Shown here: positions 1-6,686 of the stretch, in pieces
Layout: every line of letters begins with the position of its first letter
Numbering within the stretch: position 1 is the stretch's first letter
Assembly (NCBI GenBank): GCA_913051905.1
Contig: CAJXBY010000075.1
Location: 1-11,299, forward strand
Length of the DNA stretch: 11,299 nt
Origin: an uncultured Gammaproteobacteria bacterium
GTDB taxonomy: Bacteria > Pseudomonadota > Gammaproteobacteria > Arenicellales > UBA868
Reading direction: 5' to 3'
Position numbers and translations under genes: made by a program
Notes under the pieces: model-generated
What the model was told of the DNA's origin: nothing
Seen by the model: only the letters and a program-made list of their open reading frames with translations
The model's database searches: none

Positions 1-126
1 AAGAATGATCATGGGATTCCTGTTGCTAGTGGATTATATGTTATACATGTTGACGCAGAAGGTGTGGGAGAGAAAATATTAAAATGGTTTGGGGTTCTAC
101 GTCCAATTGATTTAGACACATTCTAA
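1..126 (+). CDS. C-terminal end of a large surface/secreted Bacteroidota protein (5' end outside window)
   Basis: Frame 1 is open from the first base to TAA at 124-126 and gives 41 residues. They include GLYVIHVDAEGVGEK and end in KWFGVLRPIDLDTF. This resembles the end of FlgD/Por-type C-terminal beta-sandwich domains on big extracellular Bacteroidota proteins, where a GLY(V/I)-type strand is followed by a G-E-K strand. I recall such tails being encoded directly upstream of PorV-like genes, and here the next gene starts 13 bases downstream, suggesting co-transcription. The AT-rich composition matches the next gene and differs from everything right of about 885. The catalytic or main part of the protein is not visible, so no specific function is assigned. 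Confidence 0.6.
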   Translation, partial: KNDHGIPVASGLYVIHVDAEGVGEKILKWFGVLRPIDLDTF

Positions 127-139
127 TACATTAAGAAAA

Positions 140-840
140 ATGAAAATTTTAAATATGAAAAATATAAGATGTTATTTAAAGATACCTTTAGTATTGATGA
201 TATTATTGGTGCCTGTACAAGAGGTTGCTTGTCAAGAGCAAGCAATCAGGGCAGGGTCTGCGGGAGCTTCTGAATTGTTAATTAACCCTTGGGGTAGGTC
301 TTCTGGTTGGGGAGGGTCTAATGTTGCAGGTATTAGTGGACTTGAATCACAGTATTCGAATGTGGCTGGATTAGCATCCACTGAGAGAACAGAATTAATC
401 TTTAGTCAGACATCTTGGCTCCAATATGGCAACGAATTATTTAATGCGAATGAATCTGTAAGTAGTATTAGTACATTTGGATTTGCTCAAAGGGTAGGGG
501 AAGCAGGTGTCTTAGGTATGGGAGTTATGTCTATGAATTTTGGAGATATTGAGATAACAACTGTTGATATGCCAGATGGAGGAATTGGTACTTTTTCTCC
601 TAGGTTTATGAACATAGGTGTTTCTTATGCGCATATTTTTTCAAATAGTATCCAGGGTGGAGCGACTATTAGAATGATATCAGAGCAGATATCTGATGTT
701 AGCGCTAACGGAGTTGCTTTTGATGCGGGTATCCAGTATACAACGGGAGAAGATGATGAACTTAAGTTTGGGATATCGTTTAAGAATTGGGGACCAAGAA
801 TGTCTTTTGCCGGAGATGGGCTTTCTTTAGGTACTGCCAT
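140..840 (+). CDS. PorV/PorQ-family outer-membrane protein, 3' end lost at a sequence junction
   Basis: An N-terminal signal peptide (hydrophobic IPLVLMILLVPV, likely cleaved near VACQ) precedes a PorV/PorQ-like beta-barrel protein. Visible family features are AIRAGSAGASELLINPWGR, an SNVAGLAS segment, FSQTSWL, GFAQRVGEAGVLGMGV, a GVSYAHIF strand, and LKFGISFKNWGPRMSFAGDG. PorV is an outer-membrane component of the type IX secretion system that shuttles cargo to the cell-surface attachment machinery; whether this paralogue does so is inference. After about residue 230 (GDGLSL) the reading frame becomes nonsense relative to the family (TAIIIILWGFYTGG, then a shadow of the next gene) and only stops at 1054, inside the 885-1355 gene. 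I therefore end the authentic part near 840. Start is ATG 140 or ATG 158; A-rich upstream sequence with no Shine-Dalgarno is normal in Bacteroidota. Confidence 0.75.
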
Positions 841-855
841 TATCATAATATTATG
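838..855 (+). promoter_or_regulatory. AT-rich palindromic site, possible metalloregulator operator
   Basis: CATTAT-CATAAT-ATTATG reads as two NATWAT hexamers followed by an inverted ATWATN hexamer, and contains a perfect 12-bp palindrome at 844-855. It lies about 30 bases upstream of the start of an exported His-rich protein. The pattern resembles the hexamer architecture of Fur boxes, but without the usual single base before the inverted hexamer. It also overlaps the suspected chimeric joint, so it may be fortuitous. The palindrome is seen; the regulatory role is inference. Confidence 0.22.
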
Positions 856-868
856 GGGGTTTTATACT

Positions 869-876
869 GGAGGAGG
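869..876 (+). promoter_or_regulatory. Strong ribosome binding site for the FixH-like gene
   Basis: GGAGGAGG lies 8 bases before ATG 885. It fixes the start of the exported protein and is a proteobacterial-style signal, unlike the A-rich start of the PorV-like gene at 140. It therefore places the species boundary upstream of 869. Confidence 0.75.
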
Positions 877-884
877 AATAAACA

Positions 885-1355
885 ATGGCAACCCTTCGCC
901 ATCTCTGCGTCAGTGCTGTGGCTGGTGTCCTGGCGTTGATTCTGTGTTCCGCACACGCTGCGGAAAAGAAATCCGCGATGATCGAGTGTACGCCAAGCGA
1001 GGAAAAGCTGGTCTACGATTGTATGGTGATGCTGAGCAGCAAAAAGTCGGGTGACATGATTGCCAATGCAGAATTTACGGTTGGTGCCGATATGCCATCC
1101 ATGCCCATGGCCCACAACGTTGAGCCGGTGGCTGCGCACAACGCCGGCGACGGCATGTACCACGTCCGCATCACTCTGGAGATGTACGGTGAGTGGGCGC
1201 TCAAACTCGAGTTCACCAAACCTGGTCGCGATCTGGTTATAAGCAAGCTGGTGTTTACCAAGGATTCCGTCAGCCCGGCGGGTGGCAAGAGCTGCGGACA
1301 CGATCACAAGAAACATAACCACAAAAAGCACGAGCATAAAGAGAAAAAGGACTGA
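885..1355 (+). CDS. Exported FixH/YtkA-like protein with Met/His-rich loop and His-Lys tail
   Basis: This 156-residue protein has a signal peptide (residues 1-26; hydrophobic VAGVLALILC, cleavage predicted after SAHA). The core of about residues 30-130 looks like the FixH/YtkA-like beta-sandwich fold, with VGADMPSMPMAHN (about 67-79), a G-MYHV strand and GEWALKLEF. Other domains of this type pair an M-P-x-M-P motif with transport or binding of ligands or metals in the periplasm. The last 18 residues carry seven His among Lys (HDHKKHNHKKHEHK at 139-152), a likely Cu, Zn or Ni binding tail. Two Cys (35, 46) may form a disulfide. A strong RBS at 869-876 supports ATG 885. The gene is monocistronic and converges with the acyl-CoA synthetase ending at 1409. 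The family assignment is moderate; metal binding is inferred from composition. Confidence 0.7.
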   Translation: MATLRHLCVSAVAGVLALILCSAHAAEKKSAMIECTPSEEKLVYDCMVMLSSKKSGDMIANAEFTVGADMPSMPMAHNVEPVAAHNAGDGMYHVRITLEMYGEWALKLEFTKPGRDLVISKLVFTKDSVSPAGGKSCGHDHKKHNHKKHEHKEKKD

Positions 1356-1408
1356 CTGCGCCAGCACACTGGGCCGGCAGCAAAAGCGCCGTGACCGTAC
1401 CGTATGCT

Positions 1409-2944
1409 TTACACCGCTCGACTGCCGTCGTCGACCTCGTTCAGTAACCGGCGCATGATCTTGCCGCTGGAGGTCTGAGGAACACTGTCGACGAACTGAA
1501 CCGCACGGGGAACCTTGTAGGCAGCGAGCGACCCTCGGCAGAAGTCGACGATTTCCTGGCCGCTGGCACTCGCACCTGGTTTGAGCACCACGTATGCCTT
1601 GGCGAGCTCACCCCTCGCCTCGTCCGGAATGCGCCCAACGGCCGCCAGGGCCACGGATGGGTGACCGCAGATGACCCGCTCCAGCTCGGCGGGGTAGATG
1701 TTGTAACCCGCCGTCAGGATCATGTCTTTCTTGCGGTCCACAATTGTGAAATAGCCGTCTTCGTCCAGCGTTGCGATGTCCCCGGTGTGCATCCAGTTAC
1801 CCGGCGCCATGACATCGCTGGTCGCCTGGTCGTTGCCGTAGTAGCCCATCATCACCAACGGGCCGCGAACCACGAATTCACCTTCTTCGCCCGCACCGAG
1901 TTCTACCCCGGGATTCTCGGCCGAGACGATCTTGCCCTCGCTACCGGGATACATCAGACCGATGGTGCCCGGTTTGTTGTCCCCGTAAAACGGGTTCGCG
2001 GTCGCCGCACCGGCAAGCTCTGTCATTCCCCACAGCTCGAGAACCGGCGTCTTGACCCGTTCTGTCCATTCAATCGATTTCGCCGCCGGCAGGGTTTGGC
2101 CACCCACGGTCGAACGCGTCAAAGAAGACAAATCGTAGTCATCGAATTTCGGATGTGACAGCAGGAAGTAATACACTGTCGGCACACCATCGAGTACAGT
2201 GGCCTGGTGCGTCTGAATCGCCGAGAGAACGGCCTCTTCTTCGAACCTCGGCACGATGACCAGTGTCATGCCGTACATGAAGCTGCTGTTAAAGACGACC
2301 GAACCGTAGACATGGGGCAACGGCAGTGAGTTGACGAGCACATCCCGTTCGGTCCGCACATGCATTAGTGCCGTACCATGCGCATTGGTCACGATATTAC
2401 GGTGCGAATGCATGGCACCTTTGGGGTGTCCCGTCGTGCCCGATGTGTAGCAGATGGCCGCCAGGTCGTCGCGGCTGCGTTGTGGCACATCAAAGGTATC
2501 GCCACCCTTTCTGAGCCAGTCTTCAAATGACGAGGCACCGGTGACGACCTCTTCGCCGAACAGCACGACTTCCTTCAACTCACCGCTGCCCTTGAGATCC
2601 AGGAGCGGCTCGGCCTTGTCGGCTGAACCGATAACGGCCTTGGCGCCGCTGTCTTCGACGACATACTTGACTTCATCGGGTGTCAGCATGACGTTGATGG
2701 GGTTAATCACCGCACCTGTTTTGGCTATACCATGGTAGCTGACGGCCCATTCCCAGCAGTTGGGTGAATACAGCGTCACCCGGTCTCCAGGCCCCACGCC
2801 CGCTACCTTGAGGCCATTGGCAATCCGGCATGCCATTGCATCGATCTGGCTGAAGCTGAACTGCCTGTCTTCAATAATCAGCGCGGTCTTCTCGCCGTAC
2901 AAGTGTGCGCTGACCCGTGAAATATCCCCTACTTTCCGGATCAT
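1409..2944 (-). CDS. Class I acyl-CoA synthetase (AMP-dependent synthetase/ligase)
   Basis: It would activate a carboxylate with ATP to an acyl-adenylate and then form the CoA thioester in the cytoplasm. In the 511-residue protein the ANL-superfamily motifs appear in order: P-loop YTSGTTGHPKG at 166-176, ELWGMTE at 303-309, TGD at 387-389, hinge region DRKKDMI followed by GYNIYPAE at about 403-420, and the C-terminal catalytic Lys in SSGKIMRR (Lys 495). Length and motifs fit fatty- or aromatic-acyl-CoA ligases; the substrate cannot be read from sequence. I chose ATG 2944 because GAGGAGGAG (2951-2959) is 6 bases upstream and MIRKVGDISR begins a typical N-terminus. An in-frame start at 3025 would add 27 charged residues overlapping the GST gene's end. 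It lies 58 bases after the GST-like gene and is probably co-transcribed with it. Confidence 0.9.
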   Translation of the reverse strand: MIRKVGDISRVSAHLYGEKTALIIEDRQFSFSQIDAMACRIANGLKVAGVGPGDRVTLYSPNCWEWAVSYHGIAKTGAVINPINVMLTPDEVKYVVEDSGAKAVIGSADKAEPLLDLKGSGELKEVVLFGEEVVTGASSFEDWLRKGGDTFDVPQRSRDDLAAICYTSGTTGHPKGAMHSHRNIVTNAHGTALMHVRTERDVLVNSLPLPHVYGSVVFNSSFMYGMTLVIVPRFEEEAVLSAIQTHQATVLDGVPTVYYFLLSHPKFDDYDLSSLTRSTVGGQTLPAAKSIEWTERVKTPVLELWGMTELAGAATANPFYGDNKPGTIGLMYPGSEGKIVSAENPGVELGAGEEGEFVVRGPLVMMGYYGNDQATSDVMAPGNWMHTGDIATLDEDGYFTIVDRKKDMILTAGYNIYPAELERVICGHPSVALAAVGRIPDEARGELAKAYVVLKPGASASGQEIVDFCRGSLAAYKVPRAVQFVDSVPQTSSGKIMRRLLNEVDDGSRAV

Positions 2945-2950
2945 TGTGAT

Positions 2951-2959
2951 CTCCTCCTC
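2951..2959 (-). promoter_or_regulatory. Ribosome binding site deciding the acyl-CoA synthetase start
   Basis: On the minus strand GAGGAGGAG precedes ATG 2944 with a 6-base spacer. It is the best Shine-Dalgarno match in the region and argues against the longer in-frame start at 3025, which would overlap the 3' end of the upstream gene. Confidence 0.75.
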
Positions 2960-3002
2960 GGTCTCCCGGTTGATCGCTCGGTCTGTAACGCCCTCTTCAG
3001 AA

Positions 3003-3632
3003 TCAGCCCTCGGGCATGGTGTCACGAATCGAGGGTCTGTTCACCAGCAACTCGGCCCACTTCACCAGGTTCGGGTGGCCGGCACGCCACTCGAATTCCG
3101 GGTTCCAGCGCTCCAAATGCAGCGCCGTGATCAGGGTCAGCTGCGCCATATTGCCCAGCGACCCCTGAAGAGCCGGGTGACCGACCTCGGACTCCCAGAC
3201 GTCGACCAGGCGCACAGCGCGCTCGCGCTCATGGGCAATGACACCAGGTGATTGTTCGTCCGGTGGCCTGAACCCCTCCCGGATCCAGACACTCACCCCT
3301 TCGACCAGACTTCGGGCCAGCCCTTCGAGTCGCCTCACTTCCAGTCCGGCGTCGCCGGCTGGTGGTTCAAACCGCGGGGCCGCATCCAGATGGTCCAGGT
3401 AATGACACACCAGCTGCGAATCTTCCAGTCGCCTGCCGTCGGGCAGGACCAGGCACGGCACCCGGCCGGAAGGGTTTACCTGATAATACGGGCTGTTGGC
3501 CTGACGGGTCTTCGCGATGATCTGCTCAACACGGCTTTCCAGACCTTTTTCCAGGACCACGATCCGGGCCAGACGGGCAAAAGGGGAGTTCGTTGTGACG
3601 TAGAGTTTCAGTCCATTATCGGCTTCTGACAC
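3003..3632 (-). CDS. Glutathione S-transferase family protein
   Basis: This 209-residue cytoplasmic protein has the two-domain GST plan. The N-terminal thioredoxin-like domain (about 7-82) contains LYVTTNSPFARLARIV, where Ser16 is the candidate catalytic Ser. It also has the cis-proline motif GRVPCL (Pro59) and the glutathione gamma-glutamyl-binding LEDSQ (70-72 Glu-Asp-Ser). The all-helical C-terminal domain (about 95-205) ends with HPNLVKWAELLVNRPSI. The family conjugates or transfers glutathione onto electrophiles, or acts in dehalogenation or isomerisation; the substrate is unknown. The start is GTG 3632 with GGAG (3640-3643) 7 bases upstream; no in-frame ATG lies near. It is the first gene of a likely two-gene unit with the acyl-CoA synthetase and is divergent from the isochorismatase-fold gene. 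Confidence 0.88.
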   Translation of the reverse strand: MSEADNGLKLYVTTNSPFARLARIVVLEKGLESRVEQIIAKTRQANSPYYQVNPSGRVPCLVLPDGRRLEDSQLVCHYLDHLDAAPRFEPPAGDAGLEVRRLEGLARSLVEGVSVWIREGFRPPDEQSPGVIAHERERAVRLVDVWESEVGHPALQGSLGNMAQLTLITALHLERWNPEFEWRAGHPNLVKWAELLVNRPSIRDTMPEG

Positions 3633-3671
3633 GGGGCTGCTCCGGGTCGCTGGCAGGTTGGTTTTCAGGAT

Positions 3672-3701
3672 ATCTTGGTGTCCGATTGCCTATCAAGTCA
3701 A
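3672..3701 (-). promoter_or_regulatory. Weak candidate sigma70 promoter for the GST-acyl-CoA synthetase unit
   Basis: On the minus strand TTGACT (3696-3701) is a good -35 match. Eighteen bases later CAAGAT (3672-3677) is a poor -10. The -10 area lies inside a near-palindrome, CAGGATATCTTG (3667-3678), which could be a regulator site. The position, 40-70 bases upstream of GTG 3632, is suitable. Only the -35 is convincing. Confidence 0.25.
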
Positions 3702-3753
3702 CTCATGACCCGCAAATTGTGTGCGGGGAGCTCCAAAACCTGCCGCTGCAGCG

Positions 3754-3782
3754 TTGTCAGCGTGTTCCGGATTCAATACGAT
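3754..3782 (+). promoter_or_regulatory. Candidate sigma70 promoter for the isochorismatase-fold gene
   Basis: TTGTCA (3754-3759), a spacer of exactly 17 bases, and TACGAT (3777-3782) match the sigma70 consensus at 5/6 and 4/6 positions. A transcript would begin near 3789. That excludes in-frame starts at 3721 and 3781 and supports ATG 3862, leaving a leader of about 73 bases containing a small hairpin (CGACC-TACG-GGTCG, 3789-3802). Confidence 0.4.
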
Positions 3783-3861
3783 GTTCACCGACCTACGGGT
3801 CGTAAGTGCTGTAAACACCCCTAGAACACAACCACGGCTACAGAACCCAACGTTCCCCAAG

Positions 3862-4431
3862 ATGCTGACACAGGCCTCCGACAGCGTTCTGATCGTCGTT
3901 GACGTGCAGGCCTATTTCCTCGGTAAAATCCCTGTTCACGAGCGCGTTACGCTCGTCTCCCGGATCGCCTGGCTGATGCGCGCTGCCGATTGTTTGGATG
4001 TCCCCATCATCGCCACGGCCGAAAACATCCCTGCCCTTGGCCAGCTGTTACCAGCCCTGAAGACCTTGCTGCGCAGTGGCGGACCGGTGTACGACAAACT
4101 CAGTTTCGGCCTGCTGGCGCAGACTGACATAAGGGAAGCCTTCGAAGCGCTCGACAGATCGGAGGTTGTGCTTGTGGGCATGGAAACCGACGTCTGCATT
4201 GCTCATTCGGCGCTGCAGCTGCATGCCGCGGGCTACCGGACCCTGGTGATTGCCGACGCGACCGCTTCGCCGGAACCCAACCATGCTGCTGGACTGAAGC
4301 GGATGGAAAACGCGGGTATCATAATCACTAATACCAAGGGGATTTTTTACGAGTGGGCTCGGAATGTGCCGGGCGCGGCGGGGCTCCGAAAACAACTTGG
4401 CCCTGATCTTCCTCCTGGACTTATCCTGTAG
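3862..4431 (+). CDS. Isochorismatase-fold cysteine hydrolase
   Basis: This 189-residue protein has the catalytic Asp-Lys-Cys triad of the isochorismatase/nicotinamidase superfamily: Asp14 in VLIVVDVQAYF, Lys79 in VYDKLSFG, and Cys112 in GMETDVCI. The cis-peptide region lies just before the Cys (VLVGMETDVC), and the C-terminus has the usual VIADATASP and GIIITNTKG. Members hydrolyse amides, ureas or vinyl ethers; this short form is the general hydrolase type and the substrate is not evident. I chose ATG 3862 because the fold begins there and a promoter candidate at 3754-3782 would start transcription after 3721. Longer in-frame starts (GTG 3721, ATG 3781) would add 47 or 27 residues of non-family sequence. 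The RBS is weak. It precedes the CaiC-like ligase by 60 bases, likely the same operon. Confidence 0.88.
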   Translation: MLTQASDSVLIVVDVQAYFLGKIPVHERVTLVSRIAWLMRAADCLDVPIIATAENIPALGQLLPALKTLLRSGGPVYDKLSFGLLAQTDIREAFEALDRSEVVLVGMETDVCIAHSALQLHAAGYRTLVIADATASPEPNHAAGLKRMENAGIIITNTKGIFYEWARNVPGAAGLRKQLGPDLPPGLIL

Positions 4432-4491
4432 GTCAAAGCGCGGTCCGGTCAGCGCCCGGTGACTTTGATCGGCAGGAATTCAGACCATACG

Positions 4492-6096
4492 ATGATCGAA
4501 GACCCCAGAACCGAACAAGACCTCGCCTCGGTGCTGGGCAAACGCGCAGCGCAGATTCCTGACACGCCGTGGATCGTGACGGACGATGGATCTTACACTT
4601 TTCGTGAGATGGACCGGTCTACAAGCCGGCTAGCCAGCGGCTTTAGCCGACTTGATGTCACTGCCGGTGACAGCGTGCTCGTCATGCTGCCTGACACGGT
4701 GGATTTCATTCGCGTGTGGTGTGCGCTGTCCAAACTCGGCGCCATTGAGGTTCCCGTCAACGTCCATTACAAGGGCAACCTGCTGGCCTATCTGGTTAAC
4801 GATTCCCTGGCCCGCCATCTTGTTGTCGACGCCCAGTTTCTCGATCGGTTCGAGCAGCTCGCACCGGACCTCCAACACGTCGAGCGGCTGATTGTCCGAA
4901 ACGGGGATCTTGCCGAAGTGCCCGAAGCACTCGCGGAAACATTTGATATCGTCGATTTCCGGACCCTTGAGCACGGCACGGCATGGTCCGGCACGGGCCC
5001 CGTTTACCGGGACCTTATGGCCGTGATGTACACCTCCGGTACCACCGGTCCCTCTAAGGGCGCCACGGTTTGCCACGCCCACGCCTACGAATACGCCTTC
5101 GGCGTGACCGAAATGCTAACCCTGGATGCGGGTGACGTCTACTACGCGCCTCTGCCGCTGTTCCATCTTGCCGGACAGTTCGCTGTCGTTTACGCCAGTT
5201 GTATCGCTGGGGCAACAGCAGTAATCAGCGGAGGCTTCAGCGCACAGCGTTATTGGCAGGATATTGCGCGGTTCAGAGCTAACTGCTCTTTTCTGCTGGG
5301 CGCCATGGCCAATTTTCTCTATCAGCAGCCGCGTGCTGCCCGCGATCAGGAAAATACGCTGGAACGCGTGCTGATGGTGCCGTTGATTCCGGAGGTCGAG
5401 GACTTCAAACAACGTTTCGACTGCCGGGTCTCGACGACCTGGGGTGGCACGGAAATGAACTGCCCGATGCGATCGGGATTTGACCTGGTGGACAATAAAA
5501 GCTGTGGTCGGGTCGCCGAAGACCGCTACGAAGTTCGCATCGTCGACGAAAACGACGCTGAGGTCCCCCACGGTGTGCCTGGCGAAGCACTGGTCCGCAC
5601 CCGAGAACCCTGGATTATGAGCAATGGCTACTGGAACCATCCGGAGTGGACCGAAAAAGCCTTTCGTAACCTCTGGTACCACACCGGCGACATGCTGATG
5701 CGCGATACCGAAGGCAATTTCTATTTTGTCGACCGGACCAAAGATGCCATTCGACGGCGTGGCGAGAACATCTCGTCAATGGAGGTCGAAAACGAAATCA
5801 ATGCCAGCCCGGATGTCATCGAGTGTGCGGTCATCCCGGTGGCCTCGGCACACACCGAACAGGAGGTGATGGCAGTGGTCGTAGCCCGCGACCCGTCGAT
5901 GTTCGATCCGGCCACGCTGATCGAGTTTCTGGTTCCCAGACTGCCGTATTTCATGGTACCGCGTTACATCGAACGGCTCGACGCCCTACCCAAAACACCG
6001 ACCGGCAAAATCCAGAAATTCTCTCTGCGGGACCGGGGCCTGACCGACAACACCTGGGACCGGGAGGCTGCAGGACTGAAGATCCGCCGCTGCTGA
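4492..6096 (+). CDS. CaiC-like acyl-CoA/carboxylate-CoA ligase (AMP-binding)
   Basis: This 534-residue ANL-family enzyme makes an acyl-AMP, then the CoA thioester. Motifs in order: P-loop YTSGTTGPSKG at 180-190, a PLPLFHLAGQF segment, WGGTE at 317-321 (where many relatives have YGxTE), TGD at 398-400, DRTKDAIRRRGENIS at 414-428, and catalytic Lys506 in PTGKIQK. The RRRGENIS-x-EVE hinge and the FHLAGQ segment resemble crotonobetaine/carnitine-CoA ligase-like proteins, so a short polar acid is possible, but substrate assignment is inference. It is only distantly similar to the other synthetase in this window. Start: ATG 4492 (AGGA at 4474, rather distant) is preferred; GTG 4459 would add 11 residues with no better RBS. 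It sits between the isochorismatase-fold gene and the thioredoxin-like gene on the same strand. Confidence 0.88.
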   Translation: MIEDPRTEQDLASVLGKRAAQIPDTPWIVTDDGSYTFREMDRSTSRLASGFSRLDVTAGDSVLVMLPDTVDFIRVWCALSKLGAIEVPVNVHYKGNLLAYLVNDSLARHLVVDAQFLDRFEQLAPDLQHVERLIVRNGDLAEVPEALAETFDIVDFRTLEHGTAWSGTGPVYRDLMAVMYTSGTTGPSKGATVCHAHAYEYAFGVTEMLTLDAGDVYYAPLPLFHLAGQFAVVYASCIAGATAVISGGFSAQRYWQDIARFRANCSFLLGAMANFLYQQPRAARDQENTLERVLMVPLIPEVEDFKQRFDCRVSTTWGGTEMNCPMRSGFDLVDNKSCGRVAEDRYEVRIVDENDAEVPHGVPGEALVRTREPWIMSNGYWNHPEWTEKAFRNLWYHTGDMLMRDTEGNFYFVDRTKDAIRRRGENISSMEVENEINASPDVIECAVIPVASAHTEQEVMAVVVARDPSMFDPATLIEFLVPRLPYFMVPRYIERLDALPKTPTGKIQKFSLRDRGLTDNTWDREAAGLKIRRC

Positions 6097-6120
6097 CGCG
6101 GCATGGCTCTTCCGGCCGGT

Positions 6121-6142
6121 AGTGGACCCTCTGGGCCCCACT
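6121..6142 (+). other. GC-rich hairpin after the CaiC-like ligase gene
   Basis: AGTGG pairs with CCACT, and inside them CCC pairs with GGG around a TCT loop, with a small internal bulge. It lies 25 bases after the ligase stop and about 45 before the thioredoxin-like gene. No T tract follows, so a factor-independent terminator is doubtful; an attenuator or mRNA-stabilising stem is possible. The pairing is seen, the role is inferred. Confidence 0.25.
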
Positions 6143-6181
6143 GGTCGAGAGTCAGACATACGGGCAATTCACGACCCCCGC

Positions 6182-6187
6182 TATAAT
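6182..6187 (+). promoter_or_regulatory. Consensus -10 box TATAAT at the start of the thioredoxin-like gene
   Basis: A perfect TATAAT overlaps the first possible ATG (6186). No good -35 stands 15-19 bases upstream. If used, transcription would start near 6194, right at the in-frame ATG 6195, giving a nearly leaderless mRNA. That would fit the absence of any Shine-Dalgarno there. It may equally be chance. Confidence 0.3.
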
Positions 6188-6686
6188 GCCAGCGATGCGT
6201 TCTCCGGCCTGCTACGCTGCAGTTCTCTATCTGGCGCTGGCGTGGACCGGGCTGGCATGGCCGGAACAGCTGCGCGTTGCGACTGACCTCCGCCAGACCG
6301 GAACGCTCTCCGAAACCCAAAGAATACCCGTTGTTCTTTTTTTCAGCACAGGGGACTGCGGTTACTGTGAGACTGTCAGGTCAGAGTTCCTCGACCCCAT
6401 CGCGACTGGCGGGAGCACAACATCAGAAGTTCTGCTTCGCGAGATCCGTTTCGACAGCCAGGACCCGCTGGTTGGTTTTGACAACCGACAGACAACTCAT
6501 GCCAGGTTGGCCAAAAGACGCGGTATTGCTATCGTGCCGACTATCCAGTTCACAGACGGGCGCGGAATAGAATTGGCGGACCAGATCGTCGGGCTAGGTA
6601 CGGCCGGGTTTTACGGTGCTTACCTTGAACAGGGCATCGAACGGGCTTACGACAGATTGCGCGACAAGATGAGGACCTCCCAATGA
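6186..6686 (+). CDS. Exported thioredoxin-like protein with CGYC motif
   Basis: This 166-residue protein has an N-terminal signal peptide (ACYAAVLYLALAWTGLAW, cleavage near residue 24-26). A thioredoxin-fold domain follows: PVVLFFSTGDCGYCETVR with the redox CGYC at 58-61, and the cis-proline in IVPTIQF (Pro118). Exported proteins of this SoxW/thioredoxin-like type reduce or exchange disulfides in the periplasm. Between the two motifs is an insert (about 70-110) compatible with this family. Starts are ATG 6186 or 6195 (the latter just after a TATAAT box); neither has a clear RBS. Its stop overlaps the thioesterase start in ATGA (6683-6686), so the two are translationally coupled although their predicted compartments differ. 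The partner substrate is unknown. Confidence 0.82.
   Translation: MPAMRSPACYAAVLYLALAWTGLAWPEQLRVATDLRQTGTLSETQRIPVVLFFSTGDCGYCETVRSEFLDPIATGGSTTSEVLLREIRFDSQDPLVGFDNRQTTHARLAKRRGIAIVPTIQFTDGRGIELADQIVGLGTAGFYGAYLEQGIERAYDRLRDKMRTSQ

Larger units (their letters stand above)
826..884. other. Junction between AT-rich Bacteroidota-like and GC-rich proteobacterial DNA
   Basis: Left of this segment the codons are AT-rich and the proteins are Bacteroidota-type. Right of it GC is near 60% and the proteins are proteobacterial. The PorV-like protein loses homology between about 826 and 850, and the next gene begins at 885 with its own strong ribosome binding site. The exact joint cannot be fixed by eye because 838-868 is itself AT-rich and could be the natural upstream region of the 885 gene. 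No transposase, integrase, tRNA or flanking repeat marks the joint. A perfect 12-bp palindrome, CATAATATTATG (844-855), sits in it. Confidence 0.75.

Noticed and set aside
140..1054. Single intact 304-residue PorV-like protein
   Set aside because: The last 70 or so residues are not PorV-like and overlap the well-supported gene at 885 in another frame; composition changes at about 840.
843..1367. Minus-strand 174-residue open frame opposite the FixH-like gene
   Set aside because: It is the complement of a real gene; its His-rich and Phe/Leu runs merely mirror the plus-strand codons.
1376..1390. GC-rich bulged stem between the converging 885 and 1409 genes as a terminator
   Set aside because: Five pairs with a bulge and no T tract on either strand; too weak to call.
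1661..2158. 165-residue plus-strand open frame within the acyl-CoA synthetase
   Set aside because: It is antisense to a gene with all expected motifs and has no recognisable domain.
3721..3861. Longer N-terminus for the isochorismatase-fold protein
   Set aside because: The extra residues have no family similarity, and a promoter candidate at 3754-3782 would place transcription downstream of GTG 3721.
5116..5682. 188-residue minus-strand open frame within the CaiC-like ligase
   Set aside because: High GC content makes long antisense frames common; no domain, no RBS.
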